Shown: in pieces, positions 23,451 through 32,970 of the stretch
How positions within the stretch are numbered: the stretch's first letter is position 1
Layout: the number at the start of each line of letters is the position of its first letter
NCBI RefSeq assembly: GCF_024346585.1
Contig: NZ_AP024523.1
Span: 691,001 to 755,000 of the forward strand
Source of the DNA: Streptococcus toyakuensis
GTDB taxonomy: Bacteria > Bacillota > Bacilli > Lactobacillales > Streptococcaceae
DNA length: 64,000 nt
Direction of reading: 5' to 3'
Notes under the pieces: generated by a model
Databases searched by the model: none
What the model saw: the letters and a program-made list of their open reading frames with translations, nothing else
Told to the model about the DNA's origin: nothing
Translations under genes and position numbers: made by a program

Positions 23451-26069
23451 ATGAAACAACTATCTAGTGCACAAGTACGCCAAATGTGGCTTGATTTCTG
23501 GGCGACCAAAGGTCACTCGGTAGAACCATCAGTGAGTTTGGTTCCTGTAAATGACCCAACACTTTTGTGGATCAACTCTGGTGTAGCAACCCTTAAGAAA
23601 TACTTTGACGGGACTATTATCCCTGAAAATCCACGTATTACCAATGCCCAAAAAGCTATCCGTACCAACGATATTGAAAACGTAGGGAAGACTGCACGTC
23701 ACCATACCATGTTTGAAATGTTGGGGAACTTCTCTATCGGGGATTACTTCCGTGATGAAGCTATCACTTGGGCTTATGAGCTTTTGACAAGCCCAGAATG
23801 GTTTGACTTCCCTGCTGAAAAACTTTACATGACCTACTATCCAGACGATAAAGATTCATACAACCGCTGGATTGAAGTGGGAGTGGATCCAAGTCACTTG
23901 ATTCCAATCGAGGACAACTTTTGGGAAATCGGTGCGGGACCTTCTGGACCTGATACAGAAATTTTCTTTGACCGTGGAGAAGCATTTGACCCAGAAAATA
24001 TCGGTATTCGCCTGCTTGCAGAAGATATCGAAAACGACCGTTATATCGAAATCTGGAACATCGTTTTGTCACAATTTAACGCAGACCCTGCTGTTCCTCG
24101 TAGCGAATACAAGGAATTGCCACACAAGAACATTGATACGGGCGCTGGTTTGGAGCGTTTGGTAGCGGTTATCCAAGGTGCTAAGACTAACTTTGAAACA
24201 GACCTCTTCATGCCGATCATTCGTGAAGTGGAGAAATTGTCTGGTAAGGTTTATGACCAAGATGGCGACAACATGAGCTTTAAGGTCATCGCAGACCACA
24301 TCCGTTCACTTTCATTTGCCATCGGTGATGGTGCCCTTCCTGGAAATGAAGGTCGTGGTTATGTCCTTCGCCGTCTTCTCCGTCGTGCTTCTATGCATGG
24401 TCAAAAATTGGGTATCAACGAGCCTTTCCTATACAAACTCGTTCCAACTGTTGGAAAAATCATGGAAAGCTACTACCCAGAAGTACTTGAAAAACGTGAC
24501 TTTATCGAAAAAATCGTTAAGAGCGAAGAAGAGTCATTTGCTCGTACCCTTCACTCAGGTCAACACTTTGCCCAAGGCATTGTAGCTGATTTGAAAGAAA
24601 AAGGACAATCTGTCATTGCTGGTTCAGATGTATTTAAACTTTACGACACTTATGGATTCCCAGTTGAATTGACTGAAGAAATCGCTGAAGAGGCTGGTAT
24701 GACCGTGGACTGTGAAGGATTTGAAGCAGCCATGAAAGAACAGCAAGAACGCGCGCGTGCATCAGCCGTCAAGGGTGGCTCAATGGGTATGCAAAATGAA
24801 ACCCTTCAAAACATCACTGTAGAAAGTGTCTTCAACTACAATGCTAGCCAATTGTCTTCTAAATTGGTGGCTATCGTGGTGGACAATGCAGAAGTAGAAG
24901 CTGTATCAGAAGGAACTGCCTCACTTATCTTTGCAGAAACACCATTCTACGCTGAAATGGGTGGACAGGTAGCTGACCACGGACAAATCTTGGATGAGTC
25001 AGGTAAGGTCGTGGCTACTGTAACAAATGTTCAAAAAGCACCAAATGGACAAGCTCTCCACACAGTTGAAGTCCTTGCACCGCTTGCCTTGAACCAAGAA
25101 TATACCTTGGCAATTGATACAAATCGTCGTCACCGTGTTATGAAAAACCACACTGCGACTCACTTGCTTCACGCTGCCCTTCACAACATCCTTGGAAACC
25201 ACGCAACACAAGCAGGATCTCTTAATGAAGTTGAATTCCTTCGCTTTGACTTTACGCATTTCCAAGCAGTAACTGCAGAAGAATTGCGTGCGATTGAACA
25301 GCAAGTTAACGAGAAAATCTGGGAAGCTCTTGAAGTGAAGACAGTTGAAACGGATATTGACACTGCCAAGGAAATGGGAGCCATGGCCCTCTTTGGTGAG
25401 AAATACGGCAAGGAAGTTTGTGTCGTGACTATCGGCGACTACTCTATCGAGCTTTGTGGTGGTACCCATGTTGGCAACACTTCTGAGATTGGACTCTTCA
25501 AGATTGTCAAAGAAGAGGGGATTGGATCAGGAACTCGCCGTATCTTGGCAGTGACTGGTAAGGAAGCCTTTGAAGCCTACCGCGAACAAGAAGATGCTCT
25601 TAAAGCTGTCGCAGCAACCTTGAAAGCACCTCAAGTCAAGGAAGTACCTCACAAGGTAGAAGGACTTCAAGAACAACTTCGTCAACTTCAAAAAGAAAAT
25701 GCTGAGTTGAAAGAAAAAGCCGCAGCTGCAGCCGCAGGCGATATCTTCAAGGATGTTAAGGAAGTCAATGGTCACCGTTACATTGCTAGCCAAGTATCTG
25801 TATCTGACGCTGGTGCCCTTCGTACCTTTGCAGATAACTGGAAACAAAAAGACTACTCTGATCTTCTTGTCCTAGTTGCCGCTATCGGTGACAAAGTCAA
25901 TGTCCTTGTAGCAAGCAAGACAAAAGACCTTCATGCAGGAAACCTTGTCAAAGAATTGGCACCAATCGTCGATGGACGTGGTGGTGGTAAACCAGACATG
26001 GCCATGGCGGGAGGAAGCAATCAAGCTAAAATCCAAGAATTGTTGGATGCAGTAGCAGGTAAATTGTAA
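23451..26069 (+). CDS. alaS: Alanyl-tRNA synthetase
   Basis: This 872-residue enzyme has full AlaRS architecture. The class II catalytic core begins [18 protein letters not shown] and continues through [12 protein letters not shown]. The editing domain carries [11 protein letters not shown] and CGGTH, which together bind zinc for hydrolysis of mischarged Ser/Gly. A C-Ala domain ends with [23 protein letters not shown] precedes the ATG. It is expressed from the T-box leader. Confidence 0.97.
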   Translation: MKQLSSAQVRQMWLDFWATKGHSVEPSVSLVPVNDPTLLWINSGVATLKKYFDGTIIPENPRITNAQKAIRTNDIENVGKTARHHTMFEMLGNFSIGDYFRDEAITWAYELLTSPEWFDFPAEKLYMTYYPDDKDSYNRWIEVGVDPSHLIPIEDNFWEIGAGPSGPDTEIFFDRGEAFDPENIGIRLLAEDIENDRYIEIWNIVLSQFNADPAVPRSEYKELPHKNIDTGAGLERLVAVIQGAKTNFETDLFMPIIREVEKLSGKVYDQDGDNMSFKVIADHIRSLSFAIGDGALPGNEGRGYVLRRLLRRASMHGQKLGINEPFLYKLVPTVGKIMESYYPEVLEKRDFIEKIVKSEEESFARTLHSGQHFAQGIVADLKEKGQSVIAGSDVFKLYDTYGFPVELTEEIAEEAGMTVDCEGFEAAMKEQQERARASAVKGGSMGMQNETLQNITVESVFNYNASQLSSKLVAIVVDNAEVEAVSEGTASLIFAETPFYAEMGGQVADHGQILDESGKVVATVTNVQKAPNGQALHTVEVLAPLALNQEYTLAIDTNRRHRVMKNHTATHLLHAALHNILGNHATQAGSLNEVEFLRFDFTHFQAVTAEELRAIEQQVNEKIWEALEVKTVETDIDTAKEMGAMALFGEKYGKEVCVVTIGDYSIELCGGTHVGNTSEIGLFKIVKEEGIGSGTRRILAVTGKEAFEAYREQEDALKAVAATLKAPQVKEVPHKVEGLQEQLRQLQKENAELKEKAAAAAAGDIFKDVKEVNGHRYIASQVSVSDAGALRTFADNWKQKDYSDLLVLVAAIGDKVNVLVASKTKDLHAGNLVKELAPIVDGRGGGKPDMAMAGGSNQAKIQELLDAVAGKL

Positions 26070-26078
26070 GAAAATAAA

Positions 26079-26106
26079 GATCTATCCATTTGGGTAGGTC
26101 TTTTTG
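26079..26106 (+). terminator. Terminator of alaS
   Basis: AGATCTATCC pairs with GGGTAGGTCT, followed by a run of T residues. Confidence 0.8.
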
Positions 26107-26112
26107 TGACTA

Positions 26113-26145
26113 CAAAAAAGCCAAATCCGATTGGACCTGGCTTGG
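26113..26145 (-). terminator. Terminator of the alpha-amylase gene
   Basis: On the minus strand AAGCCA pairs with TGGCTT across a 14-base loop and is followed by a T run. It lies 13 bases past the amylase stop. Confidence 0.75.
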
Positions 26146-26158
26146 TTATTATGAACTA

Positions 26159-27613
26159 TTAGATTGTATTGGCTACCCAGACACTTACCGAAGCAGCTGA
26201 GACTGGGAATTGTCCATAACCTTCCTCATCAATTGTAATTTGACCTAGGTGGTTTTTAAGTAAATCTACAAAGGTTTGGTTAGCCCATTCTTGGCCGACA
26301 AACATGGATTTGCTGTTTTCTTGGTCATTTGAGATGAGGACTGCGATTGGAGATTGATTTTCAGCACCTGAACGTACCCAACCGATACAGTTAGCATCAT
26401 CAAAGTAGTCATTTTGTTCTCCATAGGCCAAATCTTTTCGGATGGCTAGGAGGCGGTCAAGGACTTCTTTGAAATCTTGTTGAGCATACTGTCCTGAAAT
26501 ACCATAGTAGTCTCCGTAAAAGACACATGGAAGGCCATCTTGGCGTAAGAGAATGAGGGTATAGGCTGCTGGCTTGAACCATTCTTCAACAGTTGACTCA
26601 AGAGCCTGACCACGTTGAGTATCGTGGTTGTCGACAAAGGTTACAGCCTTGTCAGGTTTGAGTTCAACCAAGCTATCTGTGAAAATGCCACGAAGGTCAT
26701 AGTTTGCGCCAGCTTGACTGGCTTCAAAGAGATTCTGGTGGAGACGAACATCAACAAGGTCAAAGCGTTCTTCCGTTTTTTCAAGATAGTCTAGATTGGC
26801 TTCCTTGTCAGGATTCCAAAATTCACCAAAAACATAGAAATCCTCACCGTATTTTTCCTTCATATCACGGATAAAATTGCTCATGAAGAAAGAGTCAATG
26901 TGTTTAACGGCATCCAAGCGGAAACCAGCTACACCAGTCGTTTCCATGAACCAGTCAGCCCAGTCATAGATATTTTGGATGACTTCAGGATGTTTAAAGT
27001 CTAGGTCGGCATACATGAGGTAGTCATAGTTACCGTTTTCATTATCGACCAATTCCTCATTTGCCCAACCCTTGTTGTCTCCTTGAATCAGATAAATCCC
27101 AGACTTTCGGCGTTTGGCATCATAGTCTGTACCGGTGAAGTGGTACCAGTGCCAGTGGAAGTCATTGTAGGTATCTTGGCGACCATCGAAGGTAAAGCTA
27201 GTCCAGCCATTGATGGTGAAGGGTTCCCCAAGTTCAACTGTACGGTCTACAGGATCCACTTCGATAACCTGAAAGGCTTCCATGTGATCAGCAGCAGCCT
27301 TGTGGTTGAGCACCACATCGGCCATAGGTTGAATTCCCTGTGCTTTTAGAGCTTGAATGGCTTGAAGATAGTCTTCTTTAAAACCATACTTGGTGCGGAC
27401 AGTCCCTTTTTGGTTGAACTCTCCTAGGTCAAACAAGTCATAGACCCCATAGCCTACATCTTTTTCGTTGGTGGCCTTGAAGGCTGGTGGCATCCAGACA
27501 TGACTGATACCGAGATCAGCTAGGTATGGAGCATCTTCAGCCAGACGCGTCCAGTGCTGACCGTCGTGGGACAGATACCATTCAAAGTATTGCATGAGTG
27601 TTTGATTTTGCAT
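26159..27613 (-). CDS. Cytoplasmic alpha-amylase, GH13
   Basis: This 484-residue GH13 (subfamily 5-like) alpha-amylase has no signal peptide, so it should act on internal malto-oligosaccharides or glycogen-like polymer. Catalytic regions are present: ADVVLNHKAAADH (region I), GFRLDAVKH with the nucleophile Asp (region II), FGEFWNPD with the acid/base Glu (region III) and TFVDNHDTQRG with the transition-state Asp (region IV). The gene is transcribed leftward, convergent with alaS, from a promoter overlapped by a cre-like palindrome. Confidence 0.93.
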   Translation of the reverse strand: MQNQTLMQYFEWYLSHDGQHWTRLAEDAPYLADLGISHVWMPPAFKATNEKDVGYGVYDLFDLGEFNQKGTVRTKYGFKEDYLQAIQALKAQGIQPMADVVLNHKAAADHMEAFQVIEVDPVDRTVELGEPFTINGWTSFTFDGRQDTYNDFHWHWYHFTGTDYDAKRRKSGIYLIQGDNKGWANEELVDNENGNYDYLMYADLDFKHPEVIQNIYDWADWFMETTGVAGFRLDAVKHIDSFFMSNFIRDMKEKYGEDFYVFGEFWNPDKEANLDYLEKTEERFDLVDVRLHQNLFEASQAGANYDLRGIFTDSLVELKPDKAVTFVDNHDTQRGQALESTVEEWFKPAAYTLILLRQDGLPCVFYGDYYGISGQYAQQDFKEVLDRLLAIRKDLAYGEQNDYFDDANCIGWVRSGAENQSPIAVLISNDQENSKSMFVGQEWANQTFVDLLKNHLGQITIDEEGYGQFPVSAASVSVWVANTI

Positions 27614-27646
27614 GATTTTTCCTCTTACTTGTCAATCTTGTTCTTT

Positions 27647-27684
27647 ATTCTATCATAAAGTATCGGTTAGCTCAAACGTTTGCG
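27647..27684 (-). promoter_or_regulatory. Amylase promoter with overlapping cre-like palindrome
   Basis: On the minus strand TTGAGC (27670-27675), a 17-base spacer and TAGAAT (27647-27652) form a promoter. TCAAACGTTTGCG (27672-27684, read on the plus strand) overlaps the -35 and contains the perfect 10-bp palindrome CAAACGTTTG; it matches the CcpA cre consensus with two mismatches. Catabolite repression of amylase is likely but inferred. Confidence 0.55.
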
Positions 27685-27725
27685 TAAAACTGAATAATAA
27701 GTTTTTGACTATTTTATATAAAATG

Positions 27726-27753
27726 TTGATTTTTAAAATGAAAGCACTATAAT
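27726..27753 (+). promoter_or_regulatory. Promoter of the ABC-2 transporter genes
   Basis: TTGATT (27726-27731), a 16-base spacer and TATAAT (27748-27753), 38 bases ahead of the ATPase start. Confidence 0.7.
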
Positions 27754-27790
27754 TATAGTAAATTACATAGATAAAGAGAGGAGATTTCTC

Positions 27791-28540
27791 ATGATTGAAT
27801 TTCAAAATGTTAGTAAGTTGTATGGTGATAAAGAGGCCTTGAGCAATCTCAATCTGCAGATTGAAAATGGAGAGATTATGGGCTTGATTGGCCATAATGG
27901 GGCTGGAAAATCGACCACCATAAAGTCTCTAGTCAGTATCATTTCACCAAGTAGTGGTCGTATTTTGGTAGACGGTCAGGAGTTATCGGAAAATCGCTTG
28001 GCTATCAAACGAAAGATTGGCTACGTAGCAGACTCGCCTGACTTATTTTTACGCTTAACAGCCAATGAATTTTGGGAATTGATTGCTTCATCCTATGATC
28101 TGACTAGCTCTGATTTGGAGACTAGTCTAGCTAGGCTATTGAACGTTTTTGATTTTGCTGAAAATCGTTATCAGGTTATTGAAACCCTTTCTCACGGAAT
28201 GCGTCAGAAAGTCTTTGTAATTGGGGCACTCTTGTCTGATCCTGATATTTGGGTCTTGGACGAACCCTTGACTGGTTTGGATCCTCAGGCTGCCTTTGAT
28301 TTGAAGAAAATGATGAAGGAACATGCACAAAAAGGGAAGACGGTCTTGTTTTCAACTCATGTCCTAGAGGTAGCTGAGCAAGTCTGTGATCGGATTGCCA
28401 TTTTGAAAAAGGGGCATTTGATCTATTGTGGTAGCGTAGAGGACTTGAGAAAAGACCACCCAGACCAGTCTTTAGAAAGTATCTATCTTAGCCTTGCTGG
28501 TAGAAAAGAGGAGGTTTCAGATGCGTCTCAAGGTCATTAA
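27791..28540 (+). CDS. ABC transporter ATPase
   Basis: This 249-residue ATPase of the ABC-2 type has Walker A GHNGAGKST, a degenerate signature TLSHGMRQK, Walker B IWVLDEPLTGLDP and H-loop STHVLEVAE. This set is usual for exporters of the YhaQ/EcsA or antibiotic-efflux class. The substrate is unknown. GAGAGGAGA precedes the start. The end overlaps the permease gene by 20 bases. Confidence 0.9.
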   Translation: MIEFQNVSKLYGDKEALSNLNLQIENGEIMGLIGHNGAGKSTTIKSLVSIISPSSGRILVDGQELSENRLAIKRKIGYVADSPDLFLRLTANEFWELIASSYDLTSSDLETSLARLLNVFDFAENRYQVIETLSHGMRQKVFVIGALLSDPDIWVLDEPLTGLDPQAAFDLKKMMKEHAQKGKTVLFSTHVLEVAEQVCDRIAILKKGHLIYCGSVEDLRKDHPDQSLESIYLSLAGRKEEVSDASQGH

Positions 28541-30155
28541 AAAATTAGTTGATATCAATATCCTCTATTCATCTCAAGAAGCTAATCTGGCTAACCTACG
28601 AAAGAAGCAAGCTAAGAATCCTGGAAAAAAAGTAAATGTTTCCGCTAGAGTCCTAAGTTCTTACATTTTTTCCAGTCTTTTATTACTTATCTTTTTTAGT
28701 AATATAGCCTTTCGTTTTCCTTTTGAGGAAAGTCCTGTTCATTTTAGTTTCATGGTTGCTATTTTTCTAGTGCTTGCTTTTTCAACTTCTTTCACTGCAT
28801 TTTACAATGTCTTTTATGAGAGTAAGGACTTGGCATCTTATAGGCCCTATGCTTTTAAAGAATCAGAGATTATAATTGCTAAAGGACTGTCTGTCCTCTT
28901 GCCAGCTCTAGCAGGAATTGTACCAATCCTAGCTTATTTTCTAGCCCTCTACATTAGGCTAACTCCTTCTCTTTGGCTGGGTTTTCCTTTGATGCTACTG
29001 TCCTTGACCTTATTATTTGTCTCTGTCACTTTAGTGATGGTAGTGGCAGTACATTTCTTGGCTCAGACTACGGTCTTCAGAAAGTATCAGTCTATTTTTT
29101 CGAATGTGATGATTGGGATAGGAGTTCTCATACCTTTAATATTTGTCTTCTTTCTACAGTCGACTTCTGGAGTTATAGTTGACAGAGTTAGAGACATTCC
29201 ACCTCTTCTTTATCCTATTCATCTCTTTTACAAAATAGCAGTGGAGCCTTTTTCGACAGAAGCCATCTTGGGTTTGCTCGCTTGGATAATTCTAACTCTT
29301 TTCTTGCTTTACCTGACCAAAAAGAAGGTTTTGCCTCGTTTTTATGATGTGATCCTACTTAATAGTGAGGAGAAGGTCAAAAAAGAACGTCGCAGTAAGG
29401 AGGGGCTTTCAACTACTAAAAAGGGATTTTTCCGTATGGTTTTACGCTACCACCTCACCCTTTTAGGACAGGGGACTGGCGTGATTACAGTGCTTTTTAC
29501 AAGTGCTTTCCTTCCTTATCTCATGATGATCGGTCTGATTTCCAACATCCGAGATTCTCAGATAGTTCCGGACATTCATCCTCCATACTGGTTACCCTTG
29601 TTTTTTATAGCTCTTTTTATATCTGTTGTCAATAACAATATTACCAGCCTGCATTCAATAGCCTTATCCTTGGAGAGGGAAAATGTTGATTTTCTTAAGA
29701 GTTTACCTTTTGACTTTGCTCGCTATGTGAAAGTGAAATTTTGGATTATATTTGCTGTCCAGTCCTTTTTACCAGTTTTGATTTTACTTGGTCTTTCTCT
29801 ATATCTAGGCTTGCCCATCCTTTCGATGATTTACCTTCTTGTAGTCTGGACCCTTGCCAGTGTCATCCTTTCTTGCCACCATTATTTTAAGGATGTGAAG
29901 AATCTGTCAACCAATTGGAGTAGTATTACTGATCTAGTGAATCGTTCAAATGGTATAGTCAAAATTGTTTTACTCTTAATTTATTGTGGTATCTTGTCGA
30001 TTTCAGCCCTTGTGAGCATATTCTTGGTTCGGTCTCTATCTACTATCCTTGCCATCAGCTTGGGAGTAGGAGCTCTTATCCTCTTACTTGGTCTTGCTAT
30101 TTTTAGCTATCGTTACTACCTGTCACGCATATTAGCAGAAGTAGAAAAAAGATGA
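28521..30155 (+). CDS. ABC-2 type transporter permease
   Basis: This 544-residue membrane protein has about twelve hydrophobic segments in two groups separated by a basic cytoplasmic loop near residues 285-305 (LLNSEEKVKKERRSKEG). It is the partner of the ATPase immediately upstream; the pair would export an unknown substrate. I chose ATG 28521 with GAGGAGG 8 bases upstream. No further homology is claimed. Confidence 0.82.
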   Translation: MRLKVIKKLVDINILYSSQEANLANLRKKQAKNPGKKVNVSARVLSSYIFSSLLLLIFFSNIAFRFPFEESPVHFSFMVAIFLVLAFSTSFTAFYNVFYESKDLASYRPYAFKESEIIIAKGLSVLLPALAGIVPILAYFLALYIRLTPSLWLGFPLMLLSLTLLFVSVTLVMVVAVHFLAQTTVFRKYQSIFSNVMIGIGVLIPLIFVFFLQSTSGVIVDRVRDIPPLLYPIHLFYKIAVEPFSTEAILGLLAWIILTLFLLYLTKKKVLPRFYDVILLNSEEKVKKERRSKEGLSTTKKGFFRMVLRYHLTLLGQGTGVITVLFTSAFLPYLMMIGLISNIRDSQIVPDIHPPYWLPLFFIALFISVVNNNITSLHSIALSLERENVDFLKSLPFDFARYVKVKFWIIFAVQSFLPVLILLGLSLYLGLPILSMIYLLVVWTLASVILSCHHYFKDVKNLSTNWSSITDLVNRSNGIVKIVLLLIYCGILSISALVSIFLVRSLSTILAISLGVGALILLLGLAIFSYRYYLSRILAEVEKR

Positions 30156-30266
30156 GCTAGTTGGTCGCTTGCTTGATAAATTCAATACGACAAACGCTTT
30201 TATAGTTTGTTAGAATGTGGTTGTAAATGATTAAGATTGGTAATCAAAAATATAGGGAGGAATGTT

Positions 30267-30485
30267 TTGAATAAGAAATATAACATAGTTCTATTATTGT
30301 TGTTTATAGTTTATTTATTTGGATATTTTTCAATTTCAAAAACGTTAATTCCTATAATGTGTCTTTTTCAAGTATTTTTGATAGAACATATATTTAGAGT
30401 TCGAAATAGGATTATGCAGATAGGTGAAATTATAATTATTGTTGCTTCTATAATATTATTTATTGATAGTATATTGAGTTTGTAA
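30267..30485 (+). CDS. Small hypothetical membrane protein
   Basis: The frame from TTG 30267 gives 72 residues with three hydrophobic helices (YNIVLLLLFIVYLFGYF; LIPIMCLFQVFLIEHIF; IGEIIIIVASIILFIDSI). GGGAGG lies 6 bases upstream of the TTG; an in-frame ATG at 30237 has no ribosome binding site. It is AT-rich and does not resemble any family I know. It follows the ABC-2 permease after 111 bases that contain no other gene. Confidence 0.55.
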   Translation: MNKKYNIVLLLLFIVYLFGYFSISKTLIPIMCLFQVFLIEHIFRVRNRIMQIGEIIIIVASIILFIDSILSL

Positions 30486-30589
30486 CAAAAGGCTTCTCTA
30501 TAAAATCAAATTTTCCAGATATCTGATGAAGCTGATTTATATCCTCATATTTCTTCTACTATCTTCGTCACTAAATTTGACAGACATAT

Positions 30590-30660
30590 ATTGCTGATAC
30601 AACCTCTCTACCTACAATCTAGTAGTAGGCTAGTTTCTTCTTTGATTTTCATTGAATTTT
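30590..30660 (+). repeat. Decayed BOX-like remnant
   Basis: The segment ending CTTTGATTTTCATTGAAT resembles the end of boxC, with GGCTAGTTTC just before it, and upstream sequence (CTACCTACAATCT) weakly recalls boxB. The element is too diverged for confident typing. The rest of 30486-30670 holds nothing else I can identify. Confidence 0.35.
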
Positions 30661-30671
30661 ATTTTATAAAA

Positions 30672-30702
30672 AGAAATGCTCCTCCAAGACGGAAGAGCAT
30701 TT
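30672..30702 (-). terminator. Terminator of the LtaS-like gene (bidirectional)
   Basis: AAATGCTC and GAGCATTT form the stem and are flanked by A and T tracts on both sides, so it can act in either direction. It lies directly after the stop of the minus-strand gene. Confidence 0.8.
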
Positions 30703-30703
30703 T

Positions 30704-32854
30704 TTATTGTGATTTTGATTCGGTTTCTGCCGACTCTGGGTGGAGTTCTTGGTAACTTGGAGCTTTGAAAAGGTCAGCACTGGTTTTACCTTGTCGTTGG
30801 CTAAAGAGACTGGTTGATTGACTACCTTTTTCCTGCTCAATCTTTTGCAGAATTGGTAAAGAATTGAGGTAAGAAATACTTTCTGTATCAACTTTTCCAA
30901 GATGATCTGCTTGGTAGAAACGTATCAAATCACCAGTTTGAATCTGGTCGCTGATTTTCAGCTGTTGAATAGCTGCTTGCCGAACGCTTTCTAGTTCAGT
31001 TTGAGCTTGTTCATCAAGATTGCTGATTTCAAGACCGCTCTCAGTATAGTAGGTTCGTCCGTCATAGCTAGTATATTTTGGTGTGACGAAGGAATTGGCA
31101 GTCCGAAAGGCAACGATTTCTTGATGATCTGGAGACAGAAGGTCTTGGCCGACTTGAAGGAAGGAATTGGACTCAATACCAAAGAGGTGTTCGAGAGTCG
31201 GTAAGATATCGATTTGTCCACCGTAGGTATTGATGATTTGTCCTTTTTCATAGCCAGGCATGACCACCATAAAAGGCACTCGTTGCAACATGGCATTGTC
31301 GTAATTCGACCAGTTCTCAGAAGTCTTTCCAATCAAGGGTGCCAGCTCAGGATTGCGGGAATTGGAAATGCCATAATGGTCTCCATAGATGACGATGATG
31401 GATTTTTCATAGAGGCCACTTTCTTTGAGATAGTCAAAGAAGGCCTTGATAGCACTATCCAGATAGTTAGCTGTTTGGAAGTAGCCATTGATGGTTTCAT
31501 CTTTGGTTTTAGCCAGTGGGAAACCAAGCTCATCGCCTGTCAGATTGCTAGCATAGGGATAGTGATTGGACACCGTGATATACTTAGCATAAAAAGGCTG
31601 CTGCAAGTGCTCTAGATATTGGATAGAATCTTTCATCATGATTTTATCATTTAAACCATATTGGAAAGAATTGCTACTGTCTTGCTTAGTAAAATAGGAA
31701 GCATCAAAGAAGTATTGGTAGCCCCACTGTTTGTAAGTTGTATTTCGATTCCAGAAGGTCCCAATATTACCATGAAAGACAGCACTCGATTGGTAGCCAT
31801 TTTTTGATAGGATAAAAGGCGCAGCTTGCTGGGTATTGGTCCCACCGTAATTGACCATAAAGGAACCTTGGTCAAGTCCAAACAAACCAGTCTCCAGCAT
31901 GGTTTCCGCATCTGAGGTCTTACCAGTCTTGACTTGGTTAAAGATATTCGAAAAGGCTAGGGTTGCTTGCGAATGGTAGAGGGAATTAAGGAAGGGAGTG
32001 ACTTCATGCTCAGTTCCATCTAGGTTGAGTTTATAGTCAAGTAGAAATTGCTGGAAACTCTCCAAGTGGAGATAAATTACATTTTTCCCTTTGGCCAAGC
32101 CAAAATAGTCTGGATTAGGCTTAGCAGCATGTTCTTGAATATAGTCTGTGATAGGTTGAAGATCAGTCTCAGAGGCCTTGGCACGTTCTTTGTTGGCACT
32201 GTAGGATTGGTTGGCACTATAGCCTAAAAAGGCTGGCAAACTAAGGGCGCGGACAACATAATAATTCGAAAATCCTCGCGATAGGAGATCGGGACGTTCG
32301 ATTTCAGCCAAGAAAAGATTAGCAGAAAAGAGCAGGGCTGAGAGAGCAGTGATAGCAACACTGGAGCGGAATTTGAAAGGTCTCCTGTCCAGCTGGATGA
32401 TCTTTTTATAGAGAAGATAAGCCAGCAGTGGGAAATCCATAAAATAGATAAAATCCCAAAAGCGCAGTAACTCTAGTTCCGCAGTACCAACAGATACCTT
32501 GCTGACCACTTTCATGGTATTGGCCGTGATAAAGTCACTAAATTCTCGATAGTAAAAGATATTGGAATAAAGCCAAATGAACAAAAGGCTATAAATAGCT
32601 ATACTCAGGCCATAAAAGATCTTGGTTGACCGAGCATAGAGGGCTAGAGCCAGCAGGAGCAATCCCAAGGGAAGGGGATTGAAAAAAGCGATAAAGGCAA
32701 GGTAATTCCCTTGCAGCTTGCCCAATTGAATATCTAAATTAAAGTCAACGGCATAGGCTAATAAGGTTTTGAGCCAATAGAGGATTAAAAGGGTTAGGAC
32801 AAAACCCAGTCTGGTACCCATGGCTTTTTGGATTTTGTTAAAATTGATTCTCAC
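30704..32854 (-). CDS. ltaS: LtaS-like lipoteichoic acid synthase / phosphoglycerol transferase
   Basis: This 716-residue protein has five membrane spans in the first 215 residues and an extracellular sulfatase-type domain. Metal ligand and catalytic motifs are present: YLHLESFQQF (Glu), VKTGKTSDAE with the nucleophile Thr, HGNIGTFWNRN and VIYGDHYGISN (Asp-His). LtaS enzymes polymerise glycerol phosphate from phosphatidylglycerol onto a glycolipid. I place the start at GTG 32854 with AGGAAG 7 bases upstream; an ATG at 32918-32920 lacks a site. A C-terminal tail of about 130 residues is rich in Ser, Gln and Lys. My recollection is that S. pneumoniae lacks ltaS while some S. mitis have it. Confidence 0.88.
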   Translation of the reverse strand: MRINFNKIQKAMGTRLGFVLTLLILYWLKTLLAYAVDFNLDIQLGKLQGNYLAFIAFFNPLPLGLLLLALALYARSTKIFYGLSIAIYSLLFIWLYSNIFYYREFSDFITANTMKVVSKVSVGTAELELLRFWDFIYFMDFPLLAYLLYKKIIQLDRRPFKFRSSVAITALSALLFSANLFLAEIERPDLLSRGFSNYYVVRALSLPAFLGYSANQSYSANKERAKASETDLQPITDYIQEHAAKPNPDYFGLAKGKNVIYLHLESFQQFLLDYKLNLDGTEHEVTPFLNSLYHSQATLAFSNIFNQVKTGKTSDAETMLETGLFGLDQGSFMVNYGGTNTQQAAPFILSKNGYQSSAVFHGNIGTFWNRNTTYKQWGYQYFFDASYFTKQDSSNSFQYGLNDKIMMKDSIQYLEHLQQPFYAKYITVSNHYPYASNLTGDELGFPLAKTKDETINGYFQTANYLDSAIKAFFDYLKESGLYEKSIIVIYGDHYGISNSRNPELAPLIGKTSENWSNYDNAMLQRVPFMVVMPGYEKGQIINTYGGQIDILPTLEHLFGIESNSFLQVGQDLLSPDHQEIVAFRTANSFVTPKYTSYDGRTYYTESGLEISNLDEQAQTELESVRQAAIQQLKISDQIQTGDLIRFYQADHLGKVDTESISYLNSLPILQKIEQEKGSQSTSLFSQRQGKTSADLFKAPSYQELHPESAETESKSQ

Positions 32855-32934
32855 ACAATTACTTCCTAAGTTTTTATTAGTATTAGTATACCATTTTTTA
32901 AAACTAGAGTAAAAAAGCAAGGGTAGTTTCTTTT

Positions 32935-32963
32935 TTGAGAATTGTCACAAAATTTGCTATAAT
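32935..32963 (+). promoter_or_regulatory. Promoter of the RlmI-like gene, probably giving a leaderless mRNA
   Basis: TTGAGA (32935-32940), 17 bases, TATAAT (32958-32963). The start codon begins at 32971, only seven bases after the -10, where transcription itself should start. Confidence 0.7.
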
Positions 32964-32970
32964 AGGGACT

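Noticed and set aside
26159-27613. Secreted starch-degrading amylase
   Set aside because: The N-terminus (MQNQTLMQYFEWYLSHDG) is the start of the catalytic barrel; there is no signal peptide.
30704-32854. A second start (ATG 32920) adding 22 residues to the LtaS-like protein
   Set aside because: The extra residues are polar and unlike the family N-terminus, and only GTG 32854 has a ribosome binding site.
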